The notes below the pieces were generated by a model. It saw nothing but the letters and a program-made list of their open reading frames with translations. It did not search any database and was not told the DNA's origin. Of a stretch of 32,517 nt of DNA, positions 21,401 to 30,504 are shown piece after piece (position 1 is the first letter of the stretch; every line of letters begins with the position of its first letter). The stretch is from assembly GCA_002179805.1 (NCBI GenBank), contig NAVB01001373.1, forward strand, positions 1 through 32,517. The letters run 5' to 3'. The DNA comes from Acanthamoeba lenticulata. Its lineage: Eukaryota > Discosea > Longamoebia > Acanthamoebidae. The translations under genes were made by a program, and so were the position numbers.

Positions 21401-24397
21401 CCCACGCAGTCACCCACGCAGTCGCCTACGCAGACGCCCACTCCATCGCCGACACAGTCGCCCACGCAGTCGCCCACGCAGACGCCCACGCCGTCGCCCA
21501 CACAGTCGCCCACGCAGTCGCCCACACAGTCACCCACTTCGTCGCCGACGCAGTCACCCACGCAGACGCCCACGCCATCGCCGACCCAGTCGCCAACACA
21601 GTCGCCCACGCAGACGCCCACGCCGTCGCCGACCCAGTCGCCGACGCAGTCACCCACTCAATCGCCCACGCAGTCGCCCACGCAGACGCCCACGCAGTCG
21701 CCCACACAGTCGCCGACGCAGTCACCGACTCCATCGCCCACGCAGTCGCCCACGCAGTCGCCGACGCAGTCTCCCACTCAGTCACCGACTCCGTCGCCCA
21801 CACAGTCGCCCACGCAGTCGCCCACGCAGTCTCCGACTCAGACACCGACTCCGTCGCGTACTCCGTCGCCCACGCAGTCACCCACGCAGTCGCCCACACA
21901 GTCGCCCACGCAGTCACCCACGCAGTCGCCCACGCAGTCTCCGACACAGACGCCGAGTCCGTCGCGTACTTCGTCACCTACGCAGTCACCCACGCAGTCG
22001 CCCACGCAGTCACCCACTCAGTCGCCTACGCAGTCGCCCACGCAGTCGCCCACGCAGTCTCCGACACAGACGCCGAGTCCGTCGCGTACTTCGTCGCCTA
22101 CGCAGTCACCCACGCAGTCGCCCACGCAGTCACCCACTCAGACGCCTACGCAGTCGCCCACGCAGTCGCCCACGCAGTCTCCGACACAGACGCCGAGTCC
22201 GTCGCGTACTTCGTCGCCCACGCAGTCGCCCACGCAGTCACCCACACAGTCGCCCACGCAGTCACCCACTCAGTCGCCCACGCAGTCGCCCACGCAGACG
22301 CCCACGCCGTCGCCCACGCAGTCGCCCACCAACTCACCTACGCAGTCACCCACGCAAACACCGACCCAGTCGCCCACGCAGTCGCCCACACAGTCGCCCA
22401 CGCAGTCACCCACTCAGTCGCCCACGCAGTCGCCTACGCAGTCGCCCACGCAGTCACCGACCAGCTCGCCCACTTCGTCTCCCACGCAGACCCCAACTCA
22501 GTCGCCTACACAGACGCCCACGCAGTCGCCCACGCAGACGCCGACGCAGTCGCCCACGCAGACGCCCACGCCATCGCCCACGCAGTCGCCCACGCAGTCA
22601 CCCACACAGTCGCCCACGCAGTCGCCCACACAGTCACCCACGCAGTCACCCACACAGTCGCCCACACAGACACCGACTCCGTCGCCCACGCAGACGCCGA
22701 CGCAGTCGCCCACACCGTCGCCCACGCAGTCGCCCACACAGTCGCCGACTCAAACGCCCACACCGTCGCCCACGCAGTCACCCACGCAGTCGCCCACGCA
22801 GTCACCCACTCAGACGCCCACGCAGTCGCCGACGCAGACGCCCACGCCGTCGCCCACGCAGTCACCCACGCAGACGCCCACGCAGACGCCCACGCCGTCA
22901 CCCACGCAGTCGCCCACCAATTCACCTTCGTCGACGGCTACGCAGTCGCCTACTCCGTCGGCCACCAGATCACCGACTTCATCGCCCACGCAGACACCGT
23001 CTTCCACGCAGACGCCCACGCCGTCGTCCACGCGGACGCCCACGCCATCGACCACACAGTCGCCCACCAGCTCGCTCTCGCCCACACGTTCGCCGACCAG
23101 CTCACCTTCTTCGACGGTCACGCCGTCGCCCACGCCAAGCCTGACTCCGTCGTCCACACCGTCGTCCACACGGACACCGACTCCGTCGCCCTCACGATCG
23201 TCTACGCCGTCCGCCACGCGGTCGCCCACCAGCTCGGCTTCATCTACAGTCACGCCTACCTCTTCCTCGTCGCCAACGAGGAGCCCCACGCGGACGCCGA
23301 CACAGACGCCTTCGCGGTCGCGCACGCCCACGCGCACGCCTTCGTCTTCCGCGACTTCCTCGCGTTCGCCTTCCGTGTCACCAACAATCTCGAGGACTCC
23401 GAGCGGTTCGCCATCGCCGTCCGCGACGTCGGGCGCTCGCACCGTCTCGCACAGCATCTCGTGGAGCTTCTCGCGCACGCGCGATGCCATTCCATTCGGC
23501 GTGTTCAACTTTGGCGACGTTATCCGCATGATGGCCACCTTCCGGTCGACGGCCCTGGCCAAGCAGGTCAACATCAACATCGGCCCGCTCAGCAGAATCG
23601 TCAACTTGTTCAACAGCACCATCTCGAGCACGAGCGGCACGGTCACGACAAGCACCACGACGAGCTCGTCGTGGATCAACGTCTTGGTCGACTCGCAGGA
23701 TGTCGGCGCGACGGTCAACGTGACGTTCTTCGTCACGGTCCCCACCACCGGTCGAGCGGTCCTGTTCGACAAATACCTCTGCGGCGCATCCGATCTCGAC
23801 GTCTACTACCCGCAGGCCTCGGTGTCGTCTCTCTTCGGCAACCTAACCACGCTGCCTCGCGCTTTGGCGACGACCCTCCTCTCCAACTGCTCCGGCTGGC
23901 CCCTCAGGACGGACGTGGAAAAGGGCACGGCCCTTATCTCGCAGTCCAACGCGGTGCATAATGCGCGTGCGGCGCTGCCCTCGCTCTATGGCACGACGGC
24001 ATCGGATCTTACCTCCTACAGTATCGACTCGCCCGGCAACACGCTCGCGATTATTGCCCGCACTGCCGCGGTCTGGTACCAGCGAGGTACGACCGATTTC
24101 GTCGACGCCAACATGGCCGAGATCAAGCAGTTCATCATCGATAACCAGTTCTTCGACACGAGCAAGTGGGCCTGTCCGGCCATTGGCGATATCGCTGTCT
24201 TCCAAGCTGGACCCGCGACCCTACGTGACACCATGACCTCCCTGTCGCAGCCCTACCTCATTTCCCAGACAATCCCCTACAACGTCTGGTCCGTCGGTCT
24301 GGCTGCCGACTACAACTTGTCGCCCCGGCCACTGACGACCAGCACGGTCGTGGGACAGTTCATCGCCATCGCTTTCCGCTTCTACAGCACCTGCTGA
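18419..24397 (+). CDS. Secreted parallel beta-helix protein 1 with long PTQS stalk
   Basis: Predicted extracellular protein of unknown function. Exons: 18419-18508, 18596-18830, 18923-19092, 19212-19284, 19364-19474, 19543-19596, 19705-19785, 19883-20005, 20127-20224, 20362-20525, 20599-20782, 20875-21024, 21125-24397, giving 1601 residues. Order: signal peptide (1-26, hydrophobic [14 protein letters not shown]), entry domain ([14 protein letters not shown]), then beta-helix rungs rich in N-x-I/V and G ([64 protein letters not shown]), a Pro/Thr/Ser/Gln stalk of about 740 residues, and a C-terminal domain (about 1295-1601) with [14 protein letters not shown] and [16 protein letters not shown], ending FYSTC. 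No membrane span or clear GPI signal. Compared with its two neighbours it lacks several N-terminal rungs. Pectate-lyase/NosD-like folds are the nearest known type; no catalytic set is evident. Confidence 0.86.
21150..23375 (+). repeat. 12-bp tandem coding repeat (QSPT stalk) with 120-bp higher-order period
   Basis: The unit is near CAGTCGCCCACG, read as Q-S-P-T in the gene frame (GTT at 21143 to the C-terminal domain). Third-base changes and Q/T, S/T or P variants break the array. A 120-bp higher-order period is visible: GTCGCGTACTTCGTC recurs at 21961, 22081 and 22201, and CAGAGTCCTACGCAGACGCC at 21251 and 21371. Register is kept in multiples of 12. After about 22915 the repeats degrade to mixed S/T/P sequence. 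Confidence 0.95.
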
Positions 24398-24658
24398 ACA
24401 GCTTCTTCCTTCTGCCTCGTCCCACGCAGCACTTTGTTTTTTCATTCTCTTTCCAATTTTTCCAAAGAGGCCACTCGTAAGTGTTTGTGGGGTAAAGCGG
24501 CTGAACGGGCGGGCTGAAGGGACAGGAGTCCTGCCCCAGCCCAGACAGCCAGTGTATTGAAGGGGGAAAAAAACATTAAATAAAACACAGCTGGTGGCAG
24601 GGAGAAGCGGTTGGAGGAGCGGTTGTGCGTAACGAGAGCCGAGCGGGAGAAAATAATT
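24398..24658. other. Convergent spacer between beta-helix genes 1 and 2
   Basis: A 261-bp spacer holding the 3' flanks of both genes. AATAAA at 24579-24584 on the plus strand may serve gene 1. No other feature is seen. Confidence 0.5.
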
Positions 24659-27600
24659 TTAGCAAGTGGAGGCAAAGAGAATCGCCAAGCCGACCCAGGA
24701 GCCGCGCAAGGTGGTCGTCGTGACGGGAGGGGCCTGGGTCGGATCTTGACGCACGCCTTGTGCGTAGACGTTGTAGAGCGGGGTCTGGGCGACAAGCCAA
24801 TCCCGAGCGGCGGCAGTGTTCTGGTCGCGCGTGACGGCCGGGCCGTTGGTGTAGACGCCCACCAAGCTGACGGAGGGGCACTTGAACTTGGATGTGTCGA
24901 AGAACTCGCCGTCGATGATGAACTGCTTCATCTCAGGGTCGTTGAACAGTTGCGTGAGATTGCCGGCCGATTGCCAGACTGCCGCTGTGCGCGAGATGAG
25001 CGCCAGCAAGTCGCCAGGTGTATCGAGGGCGTAGCTCTGGGTGTTGGCGCCGAGGTCGCCCAGCGACGACTTCAACTGGCCAGCCTGCAGGACGACAGAG
25101 GCCTGGCTCTGCAGCGCGGTGGTCCTCTCGAGCGTCGTGCGGCGCGGTATGGTACCGCAACCAGAGTCGATGTTCATGAGCGTGGCCCGGTAGCGCAGCT
25201 TGGAGATGTTGGCGTTGCCCGTGAGCGAGTTGGCCCGGGCGTTCGGGTAGAAGACGTCTACTGGAGCGCCGCAGAGGTACTTGAACATCCTTGAGTCGCT
25301 GCTGCCGGTGATGAAGAACGAGACTTCGAGACGCGAGTTGGCCACCATGGCGTTGGTCTTGACGTTGATCCAGCACGTGCTCGACGGGCTGGTCACCGCG
25401 ACGGTGATCGTGTTGCTGGAACCGGCAGTCAGCACGGTCGCGTTGGCCATGCTCAGCATTGGGCTCAGGCGGCCGAGGCAAATGTCGATGCCGGTCGTGT
25501 AGGCCGAGTAACCCACGGAGGCCGTCATGATCCACACCTCGCTCAGATCGAATACGCCGTTGTTGTTGGGGTCGGTGACCGCACGACTGGTCCAGATGAT
25601 GTCGTGGTTCTGAACCGCCGGCGAGCTCGTCGGGGACGACGCCGGCGAACGGGAGGGCGAGGTCGACGGCGTGACCGACGCCGTGGGAGACCTTGAGGAC
25701 GAGGGCGAGGTTGAGGGCGAGCGGGTCGGCGTGGGCGAGGCCGTGATGCTCACGGTCGGGGTGCCCGTTTGGGCGGGCGTAACCGAGGCCGTTCGGGTTG
25801 GGGTCGGCGTGGCCGTCCTGGTCGAGGTCGGCGTAGCCGTTCTGGTCGGGCTCTGCGTCGGGGTCGATGAACGCGTCGGGCTCGACGTGGGAGACTGCGA
25901 GGGCGACCGCGTGGCGCTCTGTGTTGGCGACTGTGTTGGCGACCGCGTGGAGCTCTGCGTAGGGGATAGACTGGGCGACGGCGTGACGGTCTGCGTCGGC
26001 GATCTGGTGGGCGATGACGTCGGGGTTCGTGTGGCGCTCGATATGGGCGTCTGCGATGGCGAGCTTGTGGGCGTCCGAGTTGGCGAGCTCGTGGGGGTCT
26101 GCGTCGGCGAGCTCGTGGGCGTCCGAGTTGGCGAGCTCGTGGGAGTCTGCGTCGGCGAGCTTGTGGGCGTCCGAGTTGGCGAGCTCGTGGGGGTCTGCGT
26201 CGGCGAGCTTGTGGGCGTCCGAGTTGGCGAGCTCGTGGGGGTCTGTGTCGGCGAGCTCGTGGGGGTCTGCGTCGGCGAGTTTGTGGGCGTCTGCGACGGC
26301 GAGCTCGTGGGGGTCTGCGTCGGCGAGCTTGTGGGTGTCTGCGACGGCGAGCTCGTGGGTGTCAGCGACGGCGAGCTTGTGGGCGTTTGCGTCGGCGAGC
26401 TCGTGGGGGTCTGCGACGGCGAGCTTGAGGGCGTCTGCGACGGCGAGCTTGACGGGGAGGGCGAGTTCGTGCAAACTGGAACAGAACGAGCATAGTGCTG
26501 TTTTTTTTTTTTTTTTTTAAACACCAGGCAGGATGTTAGTAACCTCCCACGTGAAAAATAGAATAGCTCGAGCAAACAAGACTTGTTGAACAAAAGAATG
26601 TGGCACAGACGAAGAAGAGGACCGCGTACATGAGCTGCTTCAGAGGTCCTCTTGATGCGCACGCTGCGCACGTAATTGGTGTAGATGTCGACATAGCGCA
26701 TGTCCATGTCATTGTCGAGTACCAGATTGTCGACGTACTCGAGCTTCAGGCCGTACACGTAGTCACGGCCTCGCTCGACCTGAAAATAAATGAACAAATA
26801 AAAGAATTAATAAGAAAACAGAGAAAGGAAAGAGAAAGGAAAGAGAAAATGAGGCAACACGCACGGAGACGTCCGAGGGCTGTGTGATCGTGTTGCCGGT
26901 GATGACGTGGGCACCGCCGCCATAGACGGAGATGGAACTATCCTGGCACCAGGAGACCACGTTGTCGGTGATGCGCGTGACGAAGGTGTCATTCCAGGTG
27001 GGCGCGATGACCTTGACGCCGCACAGATTGCTCATGAGCGTGCTCCCCGACCTGGACAGACGAATCGTGTGTGTTTGTCAGAAGAATTAATCCATTTAAA
27101 TATTTAAAATATTTAAATTAAAGTAAATAAATATAAGAAATGACGACGCACCCGTCGGGCAGGACGCCCAGCTTGTTGTTGTGCAGCGTCAGGTCAGGAA
27201 TGGAGTCGGCAAAGATGCCGTCGCCGTTGGACAGGATGACGTTGTCGGCCACAACAACGTGATCGGTGTTGAGGAGCTTGATGCCCTGCTCCGAGTGGCC
27301 GCCGACCATTTGGACTCCGTCCCACCCAATGTGGTTGTTCTTGAGCACGTGGCCCTCCCCGCCGTCAATGAGGATGCCCACGGCCGCGTTGTTGGCGATA
27401 GTGTTGACTGCGGGAACGCAAGGAAAGGCCATTCATGAGTACACAATAGTCTCACATCATACTTTCATCCATCCCCACGGGAAACGAGGAGCGAGGCGCA
27501 CCCATGGCGCTGTAGCGAGGGGCCTCTGTGCTGATGCGCATGTTCTTGGCCCACAGACCGCCGCCCTTGTTGGGCAGCAGCAGGCGCGTGAACTGCCGCG

Positions 27601-30232
27601 AGACGCCCACGCTGTTGCCTGTTGTGGAGTGGATGTGAGCACCATTACGGAAATAGAATTTTAAATTTTTAAACTAATAAGAAATAAAAAGAAAAAAATT
27701 AAAAGGAGAACGAACCGTAGATCGTCGCAGCCCAACTGCCCTCGGGGCAGGCGTCGGTCTCGCGCTTGAGGACGATGCCCCACTGGGCAGAACCTGCACC
27801 ACGGCGCGGTCGATCAGAGGGGGATGCTCCGCGGACACCAGTGCAGAGGGGAAGCGAGTGTGAGCAGGCGTCGTACCGCCGATCGTGTTGTTGACCAGCG
27901 TGAGCGGGGTGAAGCTCTCGACGCCGTGCCCTGTGTGTGTGAGTGTGTGAGTGGGGACCAAGCGGCAACACACATCATGAGCTCAGGATAAGGGAAGGGG
28001 GGAAGGGGGAGCCGCGAACCGCCGTTGCCGTTGACCTGGTGCTGCGGCGTGAGCCCCACCAGGTTGCTGTGCACGATCACCAGCGCCGGGCAGCCCGACG
28101 GAAGGCTGTGGAGACGGATGCCCGCTTGACCGTTACCTGATGACGTCATCCGATCCAGACGGTGATGAGCGTGCGCTCTCCCAAGGAACGCGGTTCACCG
28201 CGAGGAGTGGAGGGGAGGGGAACAAACCGTAGACATAGTTGTTGGCGACCTCGCTGCCCTCGCCCAGCTCAGCGTCGATGCCAGCGCCCAAGTTGAAGCC
28301 CTTCACCACATGATGATGAGAATGTGTCCCAAAACCGGATGATGAGAGGGCGAAGAATAAAGAAGAAAAGAGGGGAGGGGTACGATGCGGTTGTGCTTGA
28401 TGTCCACAGTAGAGGAGCCCACGAGGTGGATTCCGTGCTCTTGAGAGTGCTCGATGATGTTGGACATGATCTTGGAGTGCGCACCGAGCGAACCGCTGAT
28501 CCCGCTGCCGCCATGTCCGCGGTCCGCGCTGTGGCTGGGGAACTGTCGCCGACCCCACCAGTAAGAAAAGAAAGATCTCTTAAGGGGGAAAAAAAAATGG
28601 GTTTGTGTACCCCGATGCGATTGTTGGTGATCAGCACGGTGGTCGGAGCGCCCTCAACGGAAATGGCGTGCTGCACGTTGCCCGCAATCTCGTTGTCCTC
28701 TGATATCAGGATGCGTCGCAGGAGAATGAGAAGCGAGGTTGAGGCAAGGTGTTGGTGCCGTTTGTTCTTGAGGGGGGGGAGGGTTACCAAGCGTGGCACC
28801 GTCAGAGTTGGCCAGCAGTTCGATACCGTTCTGGTTGCGGCAAACGTCGTCCGAGAGGGTGACACTGTGAAAGAGCGGCCAACCAACCAATCAAAGAAGG
28901 TTAAGCAGAACAAGGAGGAGACGAGGAGGAGGAGGAGGAGGAGGGGCTCACCCGATGGCATTCTTGAGGACCAGAACCCCGGGGGCATCCAGCGTCATGG
29001 CAGCGCCCTTAAGGCACGCAAAGTGGTTGGAGAGGACAGCGTGCCGTGAAATGGCGCCCCTCTCTCCAACGATGCGCAGACCCGTCTCGCCGCCGAGCAC
29101 ACTGCCCGCACGGGAGTTGTGGGGGATGATGCCAAAGTAGTTCTCTTCGATGTGGGCGGCCGTCGCTCCGGCTTCAACGCTCACGCCCAGTTGGCTCGCC
29201 ACGAAGACATTCTGCGTTGCCCAGAAAAGGCGCCCGACTCAGCGGTCTGTTTGGGGCCCACCGTCTCCAAAAAAAGGGGGAAGGCGGCGGGAGGGGGGCA
29301 CCTTCATGATAGACGTGGTGGCTCCGGTCATGACGCGGATGTCAACGCCGTTGGCCGTGGCCGACACGCCCTATCTCAACGGAGAGGAGCGGCCAGCCAT
29401 CAGCAAAGTGGAGCCGAGAAGAAGGAGGAAGAGAAGGAGAGAGAGGAAGAGAAGAAGGGGGAGTTGGCGGAGAGAGAGAGAGAGAGATATACGTTGGTGC
29501 CAAACAAGTTTCCGTTTATAGAAACAGAGTTGGCCCCGTCAATGACGATGGCGGCCTCTTTGAAATTGACAAAGCCTAAGCCCTTCACGCTGCTTCCGTC
29601 GCTTCCTGTATAAATATATAAAGATGCATGTATAGCCCGTTCCCCCCATCATTGATGATCAGACGTTAAATGAACCCCACCGACCGCGTTTGCGGGTTTT
29701 TTGCGAGGACGCACCGGGACCGAATCGAAGCCCAATCTTGGACTGGCTTCCACCAGAAAGCACGACAGCAGGCTTTTCGAGCGTCGATCGGCTCGGCCAC
29801 AAAGCCCAGGACGATGAGGAGACGGCCACAAAGTGAACTGGCCTGGTGATGGTGGGGAGGTCGGTCGAGGTGACCTCCAGAACAAGCTGTTCCGTACCAT
29901 CGCCTAAGGCGATGGTGTGGGGCCCGGGCAGGGTATTGGCAGAAGAGATAGCAAGGACCAGAGACTCATAGTTTTGAGCCTAATGTAATAATAATAAATC
30001 CATGGACCAGAACAACAAGAACAAGAACAAGAACAAGAACAAGAACAAGGGTGAAGATGTTGTTGAGTGAGTGAGGGGAAACAGAGGAAAGGTTTCCCTC
30101 CACCGATTGGGAAGGAAGAAGGAAGAAGTCGCGCACCCTGAAGTCTGTAGCGGTGGCCCCACAGAGGAGCTGGACCAGCAGAACAAAAAGCAGAACAAGT
30201 CGCTTGACCCCCGTCTCGCTGCGTAGCGGCAT
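24659..30232 (-). CDS. Secreted parallel beta-helix protein 2 with PTSS stalk
   Basis: Paralogue of the neighbouring plus-strand gene. Exons in order: 30232-30137, 29979-29715, 29605-29493, 29370-29302, 29211-28952, 28864-28788, 28699-28611, 28542-28384, 28300-28228, 28136-28020, 27930-27877, 27793-27716, 27618-27502, 27407-27152, 27051-26865, 26779-26630, 26497-24659, giving 1332 residues. Signal peptide about 1-29 (RLVLLFVLLVQLLCGATA). The beta-helix runs to about 720 (HIEENYFGII, VLITNNRIG, VDIKHNRI, HSNLVGLT, LVNNTIGG, VADNVILSNGDGIF, VTRITDNVVSW). A stalk of about 290 residues follows (QTPTSSPT repeats), then a C-terminal domain with KYLCGAPVDVFYP and FIIDGEFFDTSKFKCP, ending FASTC. It keeps five more exons of N-terminal rungs than gene 1. 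The last acceptor (CAG at 26500-26498) follows an A-tract instead of pyrimidines but is the only in-phase choice found. Confidence 0.86.
25625..26473 (-). repeat. 24-bp tandem coding repeat (QTPTSSPT stalk)
   Basis: Between about 26030 and 26450 the gene strand repeats a 24-bp unit read as QTPTSSPT/S, for example TCGGCGAGCTCGTGGGGGTC on the plus strand. From about 26000 to 25625 it drifts to mixed T/P/S/Q/R sequence. It differs in unit length from the 12-bp array of gene 1, although amino-acid composition is alike. Confidence 0.92.
26501..26518 (+). repeat. Run of 18 T
   Basis: A homopolymer that reads as an A-tract just before the last intron's CAG acceptor of beta-helix gene 2. Length may vary between strains or assemblies. 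Confidence 0.9.
28139..28150. promoter_or_regulatory. GATGACGTCATC palindrome
   Basis: A 12-bp perfect palindrome with a TGACGTCA core abutting the acceptor of intron 28227-28137 in beta-helix gene 2. It belongs with the sites at 246-280, 6293-6308 and 15208-15215. Confidence 0.6.
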
Positions 30233-30504
30233 TGAGGAGGTTTTTACGCGAGCCGACGTGGATGCTAGAAGCTGGTTGTTGGTCAAAAACCCAGCTCGGT
30301 GCACCCCGGTCGCACCTCAACCAGGCCTGGTCAAGGTCTTTTGGGGGGTGTCAAAAAGAGGGAGGATACGCGTGTGACGCTTGCCTTTTACGGACCGAGA
30401 TATAAACTCAAAGGCGTTCGTGCGCCATAAAAGGGTGTATCTGAGGTTGCGTGGGACTCAACTGGGGATGACCGCAGCCGAGACCGTCAGTGCACTCGTT
30501 AGCC
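30233..30504. promoter_or_regulatory. Head-to-head promoter of beta-helix genes 2 and 3
   Basis: These 272 bp separate divergent start codons of two paralogues. TATAAA at 30401-30406, 99 bp before the gene 3 ATG, and a second A/T core CATAAAAGG at 30426-30434 fit a plus-strand TATA promoter. No TATA is seen for gene 2. Confidence 0.55.
30401..30406 (+). promoter_or_regulatory. TATA box candidate of beta-helix gene 3
   Basis: TATAAA in an otherwise GC-rich promoter, 99 bp upstream of the ATG at 30505. Distance implies a leader of roughly 70 nt. Confidence 0.5.

Noticed and set aside
21087..23144. 685-residue Arg/Pro-rich open frame
   Set aside because: Another frame of the same repeat; its start lies in an intron and it ends without any conserved domain.
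21150..23375. CRISPR-like or satellite array
   Set aside because: No unique spacers; the array is coding, in frame with flanking exons and in a eukaryotic context.
21151..23961. 936-residue open frame of Ala/Val/His/Asp repeats on the plus strand
   Set aside because: It is the +2 shadow of the QSPT array. The 12-bp unit has no stop in several frames. The splice phase from the upstream exon and the conserved C-terminal domain both choose the PTQS frame.
25671..26495. Plus-strand open frame of VGELVGVCVGEL-type repeats
   Set aside because: Antisense shadow of the 24-bp stalk repeat of beta-helix gene 2.
24659..26797. Unspliced 712-residue reading through the last two exons of beta-helix gene 2
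   Set aside because: Gene 1 has the matching intron at 21025-21124, and the readthrough segment encodes a poly-Lys tract with no counterpart.
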